64,000 bases of DNA. Source: Tetraselmis striata (taxonomy: Eukaryota > Chlorophyta > Chlorodendrophyceae > Chlorodendrales > Chlorodendraceae). Shown one piece after another: positions 32,782 to 46,149 of this stretch; within the stretch, counting starts at the first letter, position 1; the number at the start of each line of letters is the position of its first letter. A program made the position numbers and the translations under genes. The stretch covers positions 19,935 through 83,934 of the forward strand of contig VCJN01002565.1 of the NCBI GenBank assembly GCA_006384855.1, in the 5' to 3' direction. The notes beneath the pieces were generated by a model. It saw nothing but the letters and a program-made list of their open reading frames with translations. It was not told where the DNA came from and ran no database searches.

Positions 32782-35700
32782 ATGTACACTAGCAGCGACG
32801 AGGACGGCGCGCACTACAGCGATGACGCCGACATCCATAGCTGTAGCTCCGGCGGCAGTGAGCACGAAGCGCGCAACAAGCGCCGACGCGACGTCGAAGC
32901 TGATCAGCTCGCGGCGTACCGCAGCGGGCGCGCCCGGTTGCGCTTCACTGGTGACAATGACTCGGTGTTCTGCCCCGTCTGCACGAGTCGAGACCCGAAA
33001 CTCGATCTGCAAGCGCTCTGGCAGCATGCCAAAGACGTGGCGGTCTCCCAGTGGGTGCCCTCCTCGCCGCTGCCTTTGGCTGCCCTTCCACTAACCGGCG
33101 CTGTCCCACTTCAAGTCTTCGAGTAATAACACATACAGGCTCGTCCTGGTGTCAACATCGCCGTAGCGCCCACTGGGTGTCAGGGTGTCACTATGTGTCG
33201 ATGTTTAGCTCCAATCATTGTATATGCATGTTGCGCGTGTACTGTGGTGTGCCATTGCTAGGCTCCCACCCGCTCTGTGCAGCAATATCGTGCCGCTGGT
33301 GGACAGAAGAGAGGTGTCTCCCCCACAGTCGGACTCACCTGCTCGTGGGATCGCTCACCTGCGCGTGGCCTCGGCATGTGCGCCCGCACCAGTAACGCGA
33401 AGAAGCGCCCGCAGGAGCACGCCGCACTGCAGACATTTGTAGCTGTGGACCATCTCCGGCTGCCCAGCGGCCGGGTCCCACCCATGGATGTGGCGCGTGC
33501 TTGCGCCGAGTGGAAGCAGCGAAAGTCGGCTCGGCAGGCAGGGCAGCCTCCCCCGCCGCCACCGGCCAACATGCCCCCACCCCCGCCTCCACTTCCTCCT
33601 GCCCATACTCAGCTGGCCGCCGACCCAGCCGAGCGGCCAGCCAAGCTGTACAAGGCCTTCGTCGACATCACCAAGAAGGCCGCCGATGAGCTGGACACCC
33701 TGCAGATCGCCTGGCCCCCCTGCGTCATCATCTCCAGCGTCACGCAGGTGAGATGGTCACCACCCGATGCCCCATCCGATGCGCAGCATGTCAGCGCCCC
33801 CGCCCACCATGCCTGCTGCTGAGTGGACATGCCTCGTTGGATGTGCCGGCAGGGCACCGGCAGCCGGCCCAGCAGCTCGGATGCAAGGGCGCGATTTCAG
33901 CGTGACAGGGACCTGGTGCGAGCGCGGGCATTGCCATGCCGGCACATGAGCTCGAGCAGCCACTCCCGGCCCCGCCAACAGTCCGGCGTTCCCCCGGCCA
34001 TTGGTGCCCCCGCTGAGCGTAAAGCGGGGACTTGATCCTCGCGTTGGGTGTCCTGGCCGGCAGGTGCAGGAGTGGATGCAGAGCCTGGCCAAGTTTGATC
34101 TGTACGACAAGATAACGTTCAAGTCCAGGTTCGCTCCTCGGCATGTAACCTGTGTCTTGGCATAGGCGGGCAGTTGTCGCCATCGGCCTCACCACGCCGC
34201 GATGGGCGCAGGTGGACGGCAGACGGCCCCACAGGCGACATCCTCTGCAAGTTTCCCGACCGGCTGGACGGCTTCCTGGAGGCGGTGCACCTGGACCTGC
34301 TGCTGCGCAGCAACGCGCGCCACCGCATCGGCAGCAAGGGCATCAGCCTCCGGGGCAGCCTTGCGCTGGCCGCCGACGTCAACAAGGGCTGGAGCCAGGC
34401 GGGCGTGAGGTGCATTCCAAGGCACCCTCTCCCACTAGCAGGCGCCGCCCGTGACCCTGAAAGCGCTGCGCTGTGGTGACGACACTGATGTGATGTGGCA
34501 ATTTGGTTTGACTGTGCTGCTGCGTGCAGGGACGCCCTGTTCCGTGCCACCATCCTCAAGAATTACAGGCGGGAGGCGCAGATCCGACTCAACACACTCA
34601 CTGAGAACATGTGACCCCCCCCCCCCCCCCCGCCCCCGCCAAACATGGCGGTGCATGCTGCGAGATGCGCCAAAGTGCCCTCAAGAGTTTCAGCGATGAC
34701 TGAGACACCGCGCGCCATGCTGGGCACAGGGAGAAGGAGACGCAGGTGCGGAGCCTGCAAGACGAAGCCAGCGCCTCCATGAGCAGGTTCAACGCCACCA
34801 AGCAGGAGGTGCGTCCCCGTCTCTGCGCGGCGGGCCGGCAGGCGCTGACGTGAGCGGGGCCGGCAGCGCTGCCGTGCCTTGCCCCATGACCGGGGCTCGG
34901 GCTGCTGGCTGCCGTGTAGCTGGAGCGGGAGCTGGGCGAGACAAAGGCGCTGGCGCTGGAGGTGGAGCGATGCATGCAGGCCCAGATCGCCGAGCAGCGC
35001 GCCAGGTATGCGGTCGCCCCGCGCGGTTGCATGTTGGCCGTCATGCTGAGCACCCAGCCGGCCGTGCGTATGTTGCGACCCGTGTGGACTTGGCCTCATT
35101 TGTACATGGGATGTCCCACTTGTACATCAGCCCCCTGATAATAGCATTGTGTTAGGGTTAGGGTTTTAAGGTTTGTGGCAAAAGTAAAAGGGTTTGTGGT
35201 ATTGATGATTGTTAGGTTAGGTTAGGTAAAGATTTGGGTTTTAGGGTTTGTGGCAAAAGTAAAAGGGTTTGTGGTTTGATGATTGTTTGGGGGGTTGGGG
35301 TTTGGTTTTATGGTCCAGGGTTTAGGGTTTAGACCACATGTACACATGGGACGCGTGTACACAGGCGTCGTAACATATAGCTAGCGAAAGTGAAACTCAC
35401 ACTAGCGAAAGCGAAAGTTGACCACTCTCGACGCTTTGGCCAGGCTCGCCGCTATACAGGATCAGTTCCAGGAGCAGCTGACAGCCAAGGACGGAGAGAT
35501 GGATGCGGTCAGCCGGGAGATGCAGCAACTGTCACTTCAAATGGAGGTACGAGTATGCCCGCTCATGCAGCGCGTCCCTCGGGGAGGAGGAGGGGGGGGG
35601 ATCCTCAGCCCAGGACTCGGTTGCGCTGTTAGATCTGTTGCCCGCTGCAGCAGCAGATTTGGTAGTCCGTGTCCGGAATGGCGCCATGACCCCCCCCCCC

Positions 35701-38700
35701 CCCCCCCCCCCCCCCCCTTTCCGCTTTGATATGCGCAGATGCGGCAGGAGCAAGAGCTGGACCGCAAGACCCGGGAGCTCACCCAGAAGTGCGCCCCTCG
35801 CCCTCCCTGCGGTGTCCCATCGCTGAGCGTCGCGTTCGCCTCCGGCAACGTCAGGGGTAGGCCCACCCTGACGACTCGAGGTGCAGTCGCTGGCGAGGAC
35901 TCCTCTCCCCCCTGGTCAGAGGTAGCTCAGCGCAAGAGGGTAGACAAGGCAAGGTGTAGCCAGGAGACTGGTAAGAAACCTAAAGAACGCTGCCCAACAT
36001 GCATCGGGAAGGGAAGGGGGTAGTCCAATGAGACACTCACAGTACTGTCAGCCGCACAGTTGGCGCCCGACGCTGGCGGTGAGATGGGGCAAGGCGGCCG
36101 CGTCATCATGCGAGTTTCCTGCTGCAGCCGTATCGCAGTGTGCTTGTCATCGTGATGATGACACGCTCCTGCCCCCAGGTACCACGAGGAGCGGCAGCAG
36201 CTGGTCGCGGACCACGAGAGGGCCACGCTTGACGAGAAGGCCAAGTACGAGGAGGAGCTGGCCAAGGTGCGGCGCCGGTGCTTTGCGGCGACCGAGCTCG
36301 TGCTGCCATACAGAGCCCATTCACCGTTTCACTCCAGCATGTGCATGGGAGGTATCCCCTGCGACGGTCCGTGCAGCACCGGACTCAACGGGTAGCACCA
36401 AAGCAAAACTCGGCGGTGGTGCTCGGCAGCGTCATGTGATGGGTTCCATGCGGTGGTGGGAGCCACCGCCGTGTAGCTGAGCAGAGTGCGCGGCGTGCGG
36501 TTCGATGCGGTGTGCTCCGCAGATGAAGAACTCCAGCAACAACGTGGAGTCCACCCGACGGGAGCTGGAGGCCGCCAAGCGCAACCGTGCGTGGGTGCTC
36601 CAGGAGCGGCGGCTCAATGATGAGCACAAGAAGGAAATGGAGAGGTAACGCCGCTCTGAGTTGAACCCCCCGGGTGCTCGGGTCAGTGGTGCGCTGAAGA
36701 AATGGCACCTGGTACCTTGCCATGCTGTGGTGTGGCCTGGCGGTGTGGCCAATCGTATTTAACTTGATGTGACGGGCTCGTAGGAAAATGAGCATCATGA
36801 GGAAGGCTATGGAGGAAGAGTTCGCGAACAACATGTGCAAGTTCAAGGAGAAGTACGACAGCGAGGTGGACGCGGTCACGGAACACAGGGATTGGTATGA
36901 GAGCATGGTGAATGCGCTTCACACCAAGTTTGTCACCGCCAACGATATGGTGCGCTCCCACAAAGAGAACGAAGAAGAAAAGTAGAGAGAGAGCAAGGCA
37001 GAAAGGGAAAGAAACAAAGCATGGTCCATCGCCATGACAGGCAGCCGGGCTGACACCAATCCCCATCACCATCATCACTATGATGATGATCATCATCATC
37101 ATCACCAACAGCATCATCATCACCACCACCATCAACATCGTCGTCACCATCATCATCATCATCTCAATCTCCATCATCATCACCACCATCATTACCACCA
37201 CCATTATCATCATCAGTGTCATCATTATCACCACCATCGCCGCCCCCTTGTTAGTAACCGCCGATTCAAGCTCTGCATGGATTGCGCCAGGCATGGTGCA
37301 TGAGCGGTTTCTGTGGCTGGGATGATTCCATTGCATTGTTGCCAGGTCACCCAAGTCAATGACTACTCAAAAACCATGGACGAGGAGAGTCACTGGGCGC
37401 TCGGAACGGCCTGTCAACACATATTCAAATACCCTTCACCCATCTACATACGCTGGGTGCGCCGGCCTCACTTCTGCGTGCTGCACAGTATGGCTTAAAT
37501 GCTTACGTCCAATCATCGTTGCGTCACAGTAGCCGTCATGCGCATGCATGCCGCTGATTTGCACGCCTTTGGGATGACCCCCCTCCCATACTGAACCCCA
37601 ATCCTCGCACCCTCGGGCACGCGCCACATACATTGACGGTTCGATTACTACTGACACCGTAGCACGTGGCATCTGGTCTTACTTTCTATGGCCCTCTGTG
37701 TAACAGATTGGAGATCTTTCCACGGATGCGGCATTCAATGAGCGCATGTGGCGCAGCATCCTGGAGAAGCACAACTTCCCCGCTCACTGGACCATGACAC
37801 AGGCGGCCCCGGACAGGTGAGGCAGCCTCTGTGCGCTTGTTGGTTCATTGATGGGCCGCAAGGAGCTGGGGCAGCTGAGAGCAGGATGCCTCCACGTGAA
37901 ATTTTCCAGGGACATCGACATTGAGAAGTTTGAGCGCGCCCACTTGCTACATGCCACGGCGACCTTGACCCTGCAGGAGGCCTACATCAAGAACCCGGAG
38001 TGGATGCCATTCAGGACTGTTCCTACTCAAGATGGCGGCGGTGAGTGCGGCGGCAAGTGGACTGACCGGTCTGTTAGGATGGAAGCTCGGCAATTATAAA
38101 TGCAATAGAATATGAATAGGAAATGTGTTGATAAGTTGGATTTCCTTCAAAGAAATCTGATTGATACATCTTGTACTGCAAGTCGATTTCAGAAGTGCAT
38201 TGTTTGAGCTTGTATTACCCATTTATCAAGGAAAAATGTACGTGCACTGCTTGACAGCGTAAAGCTACGCCGGAATGCGTACCGATGCACAACGAGAAGA
38301 TTGCGATGACGGTTACTACGCGTTATTAGGTATCGGTAATATCTTATTGTATCATCGAAATTCTTACTGGTACTGGGTAAAAGTACCGGTAAATGACCGG
38401 CTGAACTCAGCGCGTATGTATACAACGCGTACATACTGCTAAGGATAGTACATAGCTCGTTCGGTAAGGATTGCAATAGACAATGTGCTTGTAGTCAAGC
38501 AGCGTAGACATGAATGATCACATACTCCTTAGCATCGCGTCTGAATAGTCTACCGCGATGGAATATCTGCAGCGTTAATGCGAACAATCAAAGAAAATGA
38601 ATAGCGGAATAGAATAGAAATATATCAGAAATATAAAAACGCTAGAATGATGGCAGATTAGACACGGCCAGGCCGCCCGGCCGTTAGCATTGTTATGTGC

Positions 38701-39533
38701 CACCTACGCGCCAGTATGTATTAGGTCTATAATCACCGAAATAAATTGTGACACCTCTGACGATTACCATCGCTGGGCAGCCAAGGAGGTGCCTGTGGAA
38801 GAGGCCATCTCGGCGCTCGTCCAGGAGCATGGTCGGGCCGTCGCCGAAGCTGTGCGGGCGGTGAAGAAGGAGCTGTTGCAATACAACGCGTCGGGGGACT
38901 ATGAGGTCCGCGCGTTCTGGAACAAGGAGGCCAGCCCGCAGCGCCGCGCCACGCCGCTCGAAGTCCTGGAGGTCATGGACAAAAGGTCGGCCCGCGCAAG
39001 CAAAGTCGGAATTCCAAATTTGTCACGACTGTATTCCCGCCAGTCCTTCAACCACACAGGCCAGCTGTCTTACGGCCCGACCGACATGAACCTGCTTAGG
39101 GTCTGCTGCCCCCGTTAGGTGGCATTGCACGTAGCATGAGGTCCTCTGAAGGCCAAGCGGCGCAGGCGTTGGCGTCCTGCGTGCCATGCGTGTGTTGTAC
39201 CCCCGGCATGCATCGGGGTTGGCGTCTCTTTGGGGCAGGGGGCCCGTCAGCCTTCCATGTCAGCATCGCCACGCTAGCTGTGCCCCCTCGGATGCGGGCG
39301 CCGCCCAGGCTCACCGAGCACCCGGTGCCGCGTGTGCTTCGCTCTGTGTGCATGTCAGGGGTCGCGAGCTGCAGCGGATGCTGGGGAAGCAGGCGAAGCC
39401 TCGGGCCGCGCGGCGGGCCACCCGCAGCGAGTCGCGCCAGGCCAGCGCGAACGCGCGCAGCCAGTCGCGTCCCGCGCAGCGACGAAGGCGCGAGCTGGCG
39501 CTGGGGTCTGAATCCTCTGAGGACGACGACTGA
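32782..39533 (+). CDS. IDN2/FDM-like RNA-directed DNA methylation factor
   Basis: About 17 exons: 32782-33050, 33393-33747, 34064-34128, 34212-34409, 34530-34610, 34730-34808, 34920-35005, 35444-35546, 35739-35788, 36179-36266, 36523-36644, 36784-36949, an unsure one at 37346, 37707-37816, 37910-38040, 38781-38985 and 39359-39533. Together they give ~760 codons with consistent phases. Residues 64-99 form a C2H2 zf-XS finger (CPVC, H82, H99). The XS domain follows at ~195-295 (IAWPPCVII, DGPTGDILCKFPDRLDGFLEA), then coiled coil to ~554. The XH domain ends near 702 (NPEWMPFR, YNASGDYEVRAFWNKE). The tail is basic then acidic (SESSEDDD). In plants, IDN2/FDM proteins bind RNA and dimerise to support Pol V-directed DNA methylation. 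The first ATG is used. A transposon lies ~100 bp upstream. Confidence 0.88.
37034..37240. repeat. CAT/ATC triplet repeat in intron
   Basis: An imperfect (CAT/CAC/ATC)n tract lies between the exons at 36784-36949 and 37707-37816. It gives His-rich or Ile-rich spurious frames but sits where the FDM-like reading phase requires an intron. Confidence 0.8.
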
Positions 39534-40438
39534 GGAAGGTCGGCGCCCAGCCTCTCTCCAGTCTCTGCTGCAGCGTGTGCGCTTTTCGCCTTTTTTTCTC
39601 TCCATCCGTGCTGGCCACTCGCTGTCTGTTACCTCGCCTTGCCTTCCCTGGCCCGACTGACTGGCTGTGCACTGTGCTGCCGGCAGCATCTCCACGGCAC
39701 GCAAGTGCGTCGCGGCTGCCTCACCAACACCTTCTCGCGGCAACCTCCCTGACTTCCTCTCTGCGCTGGGCCTCCGCCGCCGCATCGGCCGTTCCGTGGG
39801 CGCATTGTGGCGGCCGCGACCCACCATGACCTGTCTGGTTCAGATAGAGTTTCATACCCTGGTTAATTACCCATTTAGGGTAATACTAGACCTACTATGA
39901 CGAGGCGTGGCCGACATCACAGCGGCCGCTCGCTTATTAGCGACTGCCCGGATCCTCGCCGGATTACGTGGCACAGTGTACGTATCTCTTTCCATGTCTT
40001 CATAGATCTCCACAGGACTCGCAAGTCTATCACGGCTGACTCACCTGGAGCCCTGAGTGATGAAGCACGGCTGGGGCTCCCTCTACGCTTAGCATCGCAG
40101 CGACAAGACAAACACATAGTTGCTATATACTTTTTCTAATGAGAAGCCACGCTCCGGCAGGGTCCGACACCGCCCCGTGCACAGGAGCAGCGTGTTTGCA
40201 CCACATCAGCACAACTGCATGTCATACATCAATACAGTCTCACTTAGACGAAAATGGCTACAACCAGTACGCCCGTGCTGGTTTTAATGCGCAGATTACG
40301 ACTTTTGTGTGCGCTGGGTCATGCTTATGTTTCTGCGTAGCTACGGGGGAATTTAATCGGCGCTTTTCCTAATGTGGCTGCGCACGCTGTGCAGCGAGTA
40401 TACGCAGCAAGTTTATTCATACGACAATTTCACACACA

Positions 40439-40483
<45 letters not shown>

Positions 40484-40989
40484 TATGAAATAATGTATAC
40501 ACACAAAATTGTCGTATATGTAAAACTATTAAAAAGTTCTTATATATATTACTTATGTATGGTAGCCTCGAGGCACCCAACACAGCTCAGCATGCCAATA
40601 CGCCGGGGTTACTGTTATACATCAGCCATTGTAATGTTATTGATGAGATAATTAGTATACCACCCGTACCGGTAGCTACGTGTAGCGACTATTCTACTCG
40701 GGGTTTGAAATGTGGTGGTGATGAGATTTTGTTTCGGGGGCGCCGGGGGGTGGGTTGGGGTCGGGGGGGGGGGGGGGGGGGGGGGCATCAGACAACAGCG
40801 CTGGCTTATAAATGGGCGCTTTTTCGTATCTACCTGTAGTGCAACTTTGCGTGACTTGTGAATGTCGTGCTGCGGCGACAGCAGAGACTGACTATGGCTG
40901 GTATCCCAGAGGGCAACTCAAGCTCGGGCGATGGGGAGTCAAAAGTCGATCAGTGTGATATGATAAAAAAACCTAAGAATCCAGCTTCG
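39534..40989. other. intergenic region downstream of FDM-like gene
   Basis: No gene is recognised. The first ~350 bp may be the 3' UTR. An (AC)n microsatellite lies at ~40433-40482 and a G run at ~40760-40785. Confidence 0.6.
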
Positions 40990-41990
40990 ATTTCGGCCGC
41001 AGTGCAGACACCCTGATAGCGGATTTTTTCTTGGAGCTTCCGGGCGTTCGTAGTGCTATCGAGCACCTCCTGCGGGCGCTGCTCGGCGATGGCGGCCGTC
41101 AGCACCGGCCGACCCGCCCGGTCCCGGAGCGCATGCAGGTCGACGGAGCGCAGCTCCTCCGCCTGCGCGCCCCCATCAGCCGGGAACCCACGATCGACGA
41201 GGATGGCGGCCAGATCAAAGCGCCTCCGCTGCTCGCGCATCAGCCTCTGGGATCCAACAAATTCCGGTTGCACCGGAAGAGTCTCGCCGCCTCGTCCACA
41301 ATCTCGCTGCTCCGGATGTCGACGCCTCGCTCCTCCACCAGGTAACCACGGCCAACTGTTCTCGAGCTAGCCCCCGAGGTAATCATCAGCAGCCGAATCG
41401 TCAGCTCAGGCATATGGTAAGTCGTGATTCTCTCGGCGGACGCGGCGTCCAGGCTCGCGGCTCGCGCCGCCCAAATCCACCAGCAGCCGCAACAGCAGCC
41501 GCAGCGGAATGGGGTTCGGCTCGGCGGGCGCCGCCTCGGCAGATGCCACTACGTCACCCGACGCCTCGTGCTGCCGCAGTCGGCACAGGATGTTCGTGCC
41601 AAGCAGGCGCCAGTCGATGCCGCACGGCACCTCGCGGCATGCCACCTCGGGCCGCGCCAGCATCCATTCCAGGGCGGGCAACGCGGCATCCCCCGGCGCT
41701 CCGCCACCGGCTCGTCGCCAGGGCTGAGCACGATGTGCGCGCAGCGGATGGCCAGAAAGTTGGCGAGGGCGACGCCGTTAATATCGGCCCCTTCCCTGTC
41801 GAGCTCGTCTGCCGCCCTGGACTGTTCAATATAGTGTCGGCAGAGCTGGCAGTTCCGGAGAGCTGGCTGGTGGCTCTTGCGCCGCAGCGACGATGCCTCC
41901 CCTCCCCTCTGCTACAATCCCCTGGCACGATTCCTTTACGGGGCACCACACATGCGAAACATGGAATCAGAAGCACGCGCCGCCGGTTGT
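40990..41990 (-). pseudogene. ankyrin-type gene fragment, copy 2
   Basis: A diverged direct duplicate of 12399-13470. It contains DLHALRDRAGRPVLTAAIAE, ALEWMLARPEVACREVPCG and LRLLLRLLVDLGG on the minus strand. Coding is spread over different frames with indels, so it is decayed. Both copies lie directly beside a copia LTR (11610 and 42028), which may have mediated rearrangement (inference). Confidence 0.55.
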
Positions 41991-42027
41991 GCTGCGCTTT
42001 TGTACATAGCGTTGCCTCCGGTACTAA

Positions 42028-42478
42028 TGTAATTTCAGACTAACAAAGCAACAGGTGTGATTGCACAGTGACAGTAGAGACTGTAAGGTTTGGTGGGAAA
42101 CAAAGAAGTGATTACAATGCTAGTAGCGATTCTAGAAATATTATAGTTACTGGCTATTGCTGCATCTCACGCTCTCAGCACTCCAATTGCTGGAGGGTTG
42201 TATATTGTAAGGCTGTATCACAGCACATGTAAGCTCATGAGATTTTGCTGCAACAAGGCTGTATCATTGTCTGATTGTGCCTTTGTTGAACAATTGTCAT
42301 TAGTTTCCTGCTTGACTGTATCATACATGTCTGTTTAATAAACAATTGAAACGATAAATATTTATTATGTGTCAGTTCAGGTCCTGCCCTGAACAAGGGG
42401 CACGCCGTTATTTGTTCTGCACTGACTACTGTGTCATTTTAGTACATTCGTACAGATAATGACTCAGGTACTTCGACC
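42028..42478 (-). repeat. copia 3' LTR
   Basis: 451 bp. Its outer sequence TAGTAGCGATTCTAGAAATA is shared with the other two LTR copies. The conserved first base pair TG of the sense LTR is changed to GG. Confidence 0.85.
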
Positions 42479-42549
42479 CCCCTCCTAACTGAGGACATGT
42501 GATGGATGAGGATACCTGCAGAAATGAATATATGATAATTGCACAGTGA

Positions 42550-45500
42550 TCAGAGCTTATTCACCACATTCATAACCCTGGTCGACAGTGCCTCAAACTG
42601 AGGATTGCTGACCGGCTTGGTGAAGATATCAGCAAGCATAGAGCTGCTGGGCGCGTAGTAGATCTCGATGATGCCATCCCTGTGGGCGGTCGCGCACAAA
42701 GTGTTGGCGAATATCCAGGTGTTTGGCGCGGCTGGATGTGCTGCCCGCTGTCGCAATAGCAATGCATGCCTGGTTGTTTTCTGCAATGGGGGTTGGCAGT
42801 GTTTGCGGGAACCCTAACTCCCCCATCATTTGACGCGGGAACTTGGCCTCTTATTGAGTAGCCAAACTGATGAGCGCAAGGTATTCAGCCTCAGCTGTGG
42901 AGAGGGTTACCAGGGGCTGCAGTTTGGAGGCATAACTGACAGCTGCGCCGCACAGGAAGAAAACGTAGCCGCTGGTGGCTTTGCAGCTACTGCGATAAGT
43001 GGTCGGGTGGTTGGCGTCACTGCACCCACAAAGATTGAGCGTGCTTCCCCCAATAAAGGTGCGACCTTGACCATGTGTACGGCTGAGGTAGCGCAGGCAG
43101 ATTCTGGCGTCCTCTAGATGCGCACGAGTAGGAGTGCACATAAACCCAGTGATACAATTGGTTGACTGTCTGGGTGATGTCTGGTCGTGTAGCAACTGAT
43201 GCATAGAGTAATGCACCCGCGAGACTGCGGTGGTGTAAAGCAATATCGTTGTTCAGCGGTGGTGACTGCGGGGGTCGTTGGCGGATGTTGGCAGTCGTGC
43301 GGTGGGCTTGCAGTTGTCCACCCCGTAGCGCTGAAGTAGGTCCTTCATATACTGACTCTGATGAATGGTGATGGTGCGTGCTGACAGGTTGCGTTCAACG
43401 GCCATGCCCAGCAGCCATCTGCAAGTCCCGAGATCCCCGAGAGCAGATTTGAAGTCGGCAATCCAGGTGGGTGGCGTGCTGCAGATCAGGATGCCGTCGA
43501 CAGCATAGACAGCAATGACGCTGAATATCTAGTTCACGGTGTTATCAGTGCTGCGATAGACATATGCGCCAGGGTCGGCTCAGAGTTGGATACAGCCTTG
43601 GCTGCGCAAGAAGTTGAAGAGTAGAATCCACCAGTTGTGGGGTGCCTGCTTAAGCCCATATATTGCCGCCTTGAGAAGGCAAACCAGGCGCGTGCCGTCC
43701 TTGCCGCGCTGAACAAACCCATCTGGCTGATCCATATGGATTTCCTCCTCAAGGTTTGCATAGAGGAAAGCACAGTCAACATCAGCTTGCTCGCAATATG
43801 GAGGCCAAGGAGGGCAACAAGGCTGAAGATGACGCGGAGAGTGGTGAACTTGACGGTAGGTGCGAAGGTCTCCGTGCAGTCCAGCCCTTGTACATGGGAA
43901 AATCCCCTGTGCACACAGGCGCGCCTTGTACCGTGCAGTGCTGCCATCAGCATGGTGCTTAGTTTTGAAAACCCATTTGCATTTGACTGTCTTTCTGCCA
44001 GCAGGAAGAGTGACGAGCTCCCGTGTGACGCGGCTGATGCGGGAATCATAGTCGGCTTGGATAGCGAGTTGCCATTCGGCAGCATGAGGTGAGGCGGGGG
44101 CCTCCCTGTAGGTCTGCGGGTCACCGTCCCGGGGATTCGCCTGCTACCAGTCCAGCCGGCGGCTGATATCCGCGTGAGGGGAACACATTGTCTGAAGCAG
44201 GAATTCTGACATTTGGTGTGATGCTGCGGCGCGGTCATGGAGCTGGTTCCAATTGTTGTTGGCAGTGGTATCGCTGATCAGTGCTTCAGGCTGGCCGGCA
44301 CGAGACGACACATGCTGCTGGTTGGCTACAGTACCGGCGCATGCCTCAGACTGGCTGCTCGGGTCAGCTGCGGTGGTGGATGTTGAGGTCGGAATCGGCT
44401 GCATCGGAATGGGCTGGCTAACAACGGGATCACTTGTCGATTGTTGGGGCTATTGAATAGCTGATGATGCAGCTGGGGTTGTCGGACTAGGTATAGGCTG
44501 AAGGGGAGCTTGCTGAGCAGGTTCTATCGGTGGCGGTGTGTGTCGTCGTTGCTGAGGGGCGATCGGGCAGCACTGCAGGTTCTCGTCATCATTATCAGAA
44601 GAGTCGCTGTCCGAGGGATGGATAGGCTGCCCCTCCTGAGGTTAGTGCCCCTCCCCAGCTGGCTGCCCCTGTTGAAGTGATGTATCTCCTGTACCTGCTG
44701 AGGAAGAGCTGTCACGCCCCTCCCGAGTGGCTGCATGCCACTCGTCAGGCAGCTTTGGATCAAATCGTCCGAGTCGATCAGACTCGTTTAAGGCCATAAC
44801 ACTGCGACTGGACACCACCATTCGAGTGACATCCATTGTTTCCAGCCACGCTGGTAAATCATGTTAGTATCCCTCGAAGTTGCCTTCATGTGAAGATGCT
44901 GCAATCTTGTTGCGATTGGCGTGGGGGACGTACACATAGGCTGGGCAGCCAAATGTCCGAAGGTAGGAGAGGTACGGTGTAACTACGCCAGTGAGGCGAC
45001 GCAGTGGGATGTCGCTGATACCACGACGGAAGGTGTGCGATTATGTATATGCACAGCGGTAGCCATGGCAAATTCCCCAACTTCGGCACCGAGGCCAGCG
45101 TAGTCCAGCATGCACCAGGCCCAGGTAGTAGCTAGGGTATTATCCCAAGTGCGCTCAATTACACCCTTCTGGAATTGACTTTAGGGCGCGGCGTATTTCC
45201 GACGGGTTGGCGATTCATCCGTTGCGAATATGCACTCAGCGCTACGAAATGCGTTGCCGTTGTCAAGGCGCAGCGTTTCTAAGTGATAACCCAGGGCTGA
45301 AGCCATGGTGCGGTACGCTTTGAAGCAATTAGTGGAGGCTGCGCGAGAACGGCAGGTGTAGAGCGCCACGACTGACGTGGCATAGCCGATGGCTCCGCAT
45401 GAGTTAACATTGCCTTGCAACGATGTGACGTGATTCTGACAGAAATTCCAGCCAGGGCGTTGAAATAGCTGTGTGGGCTTGACGTGCATGCCTCTAGGAC

Positions 45501-46110
45501 GTGGGGCGGCAGTTGATTTGACGAGGGCGCACGTCCGGCAGAACGGCAGAGCGGGTCCGGCAGGAAGGATGCTCACGCCGCTGCGGGTAAGTGATGCCGT
45601 ACCACGCCCGCGGATGTGCCCGAGACGAGCATGCCAGAGTTGGCGAGTTAGGTGTAGGCGATGTCATGTTAGCGAATAAAAGAGCAGTGGATGGAGCCAT
45701 AAGGGTATGGCGGCGAGGCTTGGGCTGGATGATGTGGGAGGAAAGGGTTCGTAGGGGCCGGTGTGTCAGGATGGGAACAACGGTTCTGTCGGGCAATAGG
45801 AGCCGAGGGTCGGTAGCTTGTAGAATAATCTCGAGACCGGCATTGACATTGGCCGCTGCTGAATAGCCGCCGTTTGTCATTGTTGATCTTGGCAGCAAGG
45901 TCGGGGACATGCAGTGCTGAAGACTAATGCGCACTGGTGTCCCTGTGTTATCCTGCAGGTAGAGGTAGGCGTTGCCTTCCCCGACTGCGTATGCGTGGAG
46001 GCCTTTGATCCAGCGGCATGGAATGGTGCGGTACTCAGCGAAGTCGAAAAGTTGCGCGGTCATGTGTGTAGTCGCGCCTGTGTCAGACACCCACATGTCT
46101 GAAAATGACT
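42550..46110 (-). pseudogene. decayed copia pol: protease, integrase, RT, RNase H
   Basis: The protease is at ~46100-46050, with the aspartic motif WVSDTGATTHMT. The integrase region at 45576-45181 has an HHCC remnant (CRTCALVKS) and LETLRLDNGNAF. The RT region at ~44240-43480 has GFSHVQGLDCTETFAPTVKF. Where copia RT has its YVDD box there is YAVDGILI, so the catalytic site appears lost. RNase H and the C terminus at ~43240-42550 show CGCSDANHPTTYRS, LSTAEAEYLAL, KHLDIRQHFVRD and LADIFTKP. Frames change several times, and an internal stop near 45181 and others break the polyprotein. This copy cannot be autonomous as it stands. Confidence 0.85.
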
Positions 46111-46149
46111 GAATGCTGATGTCTTCTGAGTGGGCGACAAGCAGATGGA

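Noticed and set aside
37034-37325. His-rich and Ile-rich frames
   Set aside because: Produced by a CAT/ATC triplet repeat located in an intron of the FDM-like gene.
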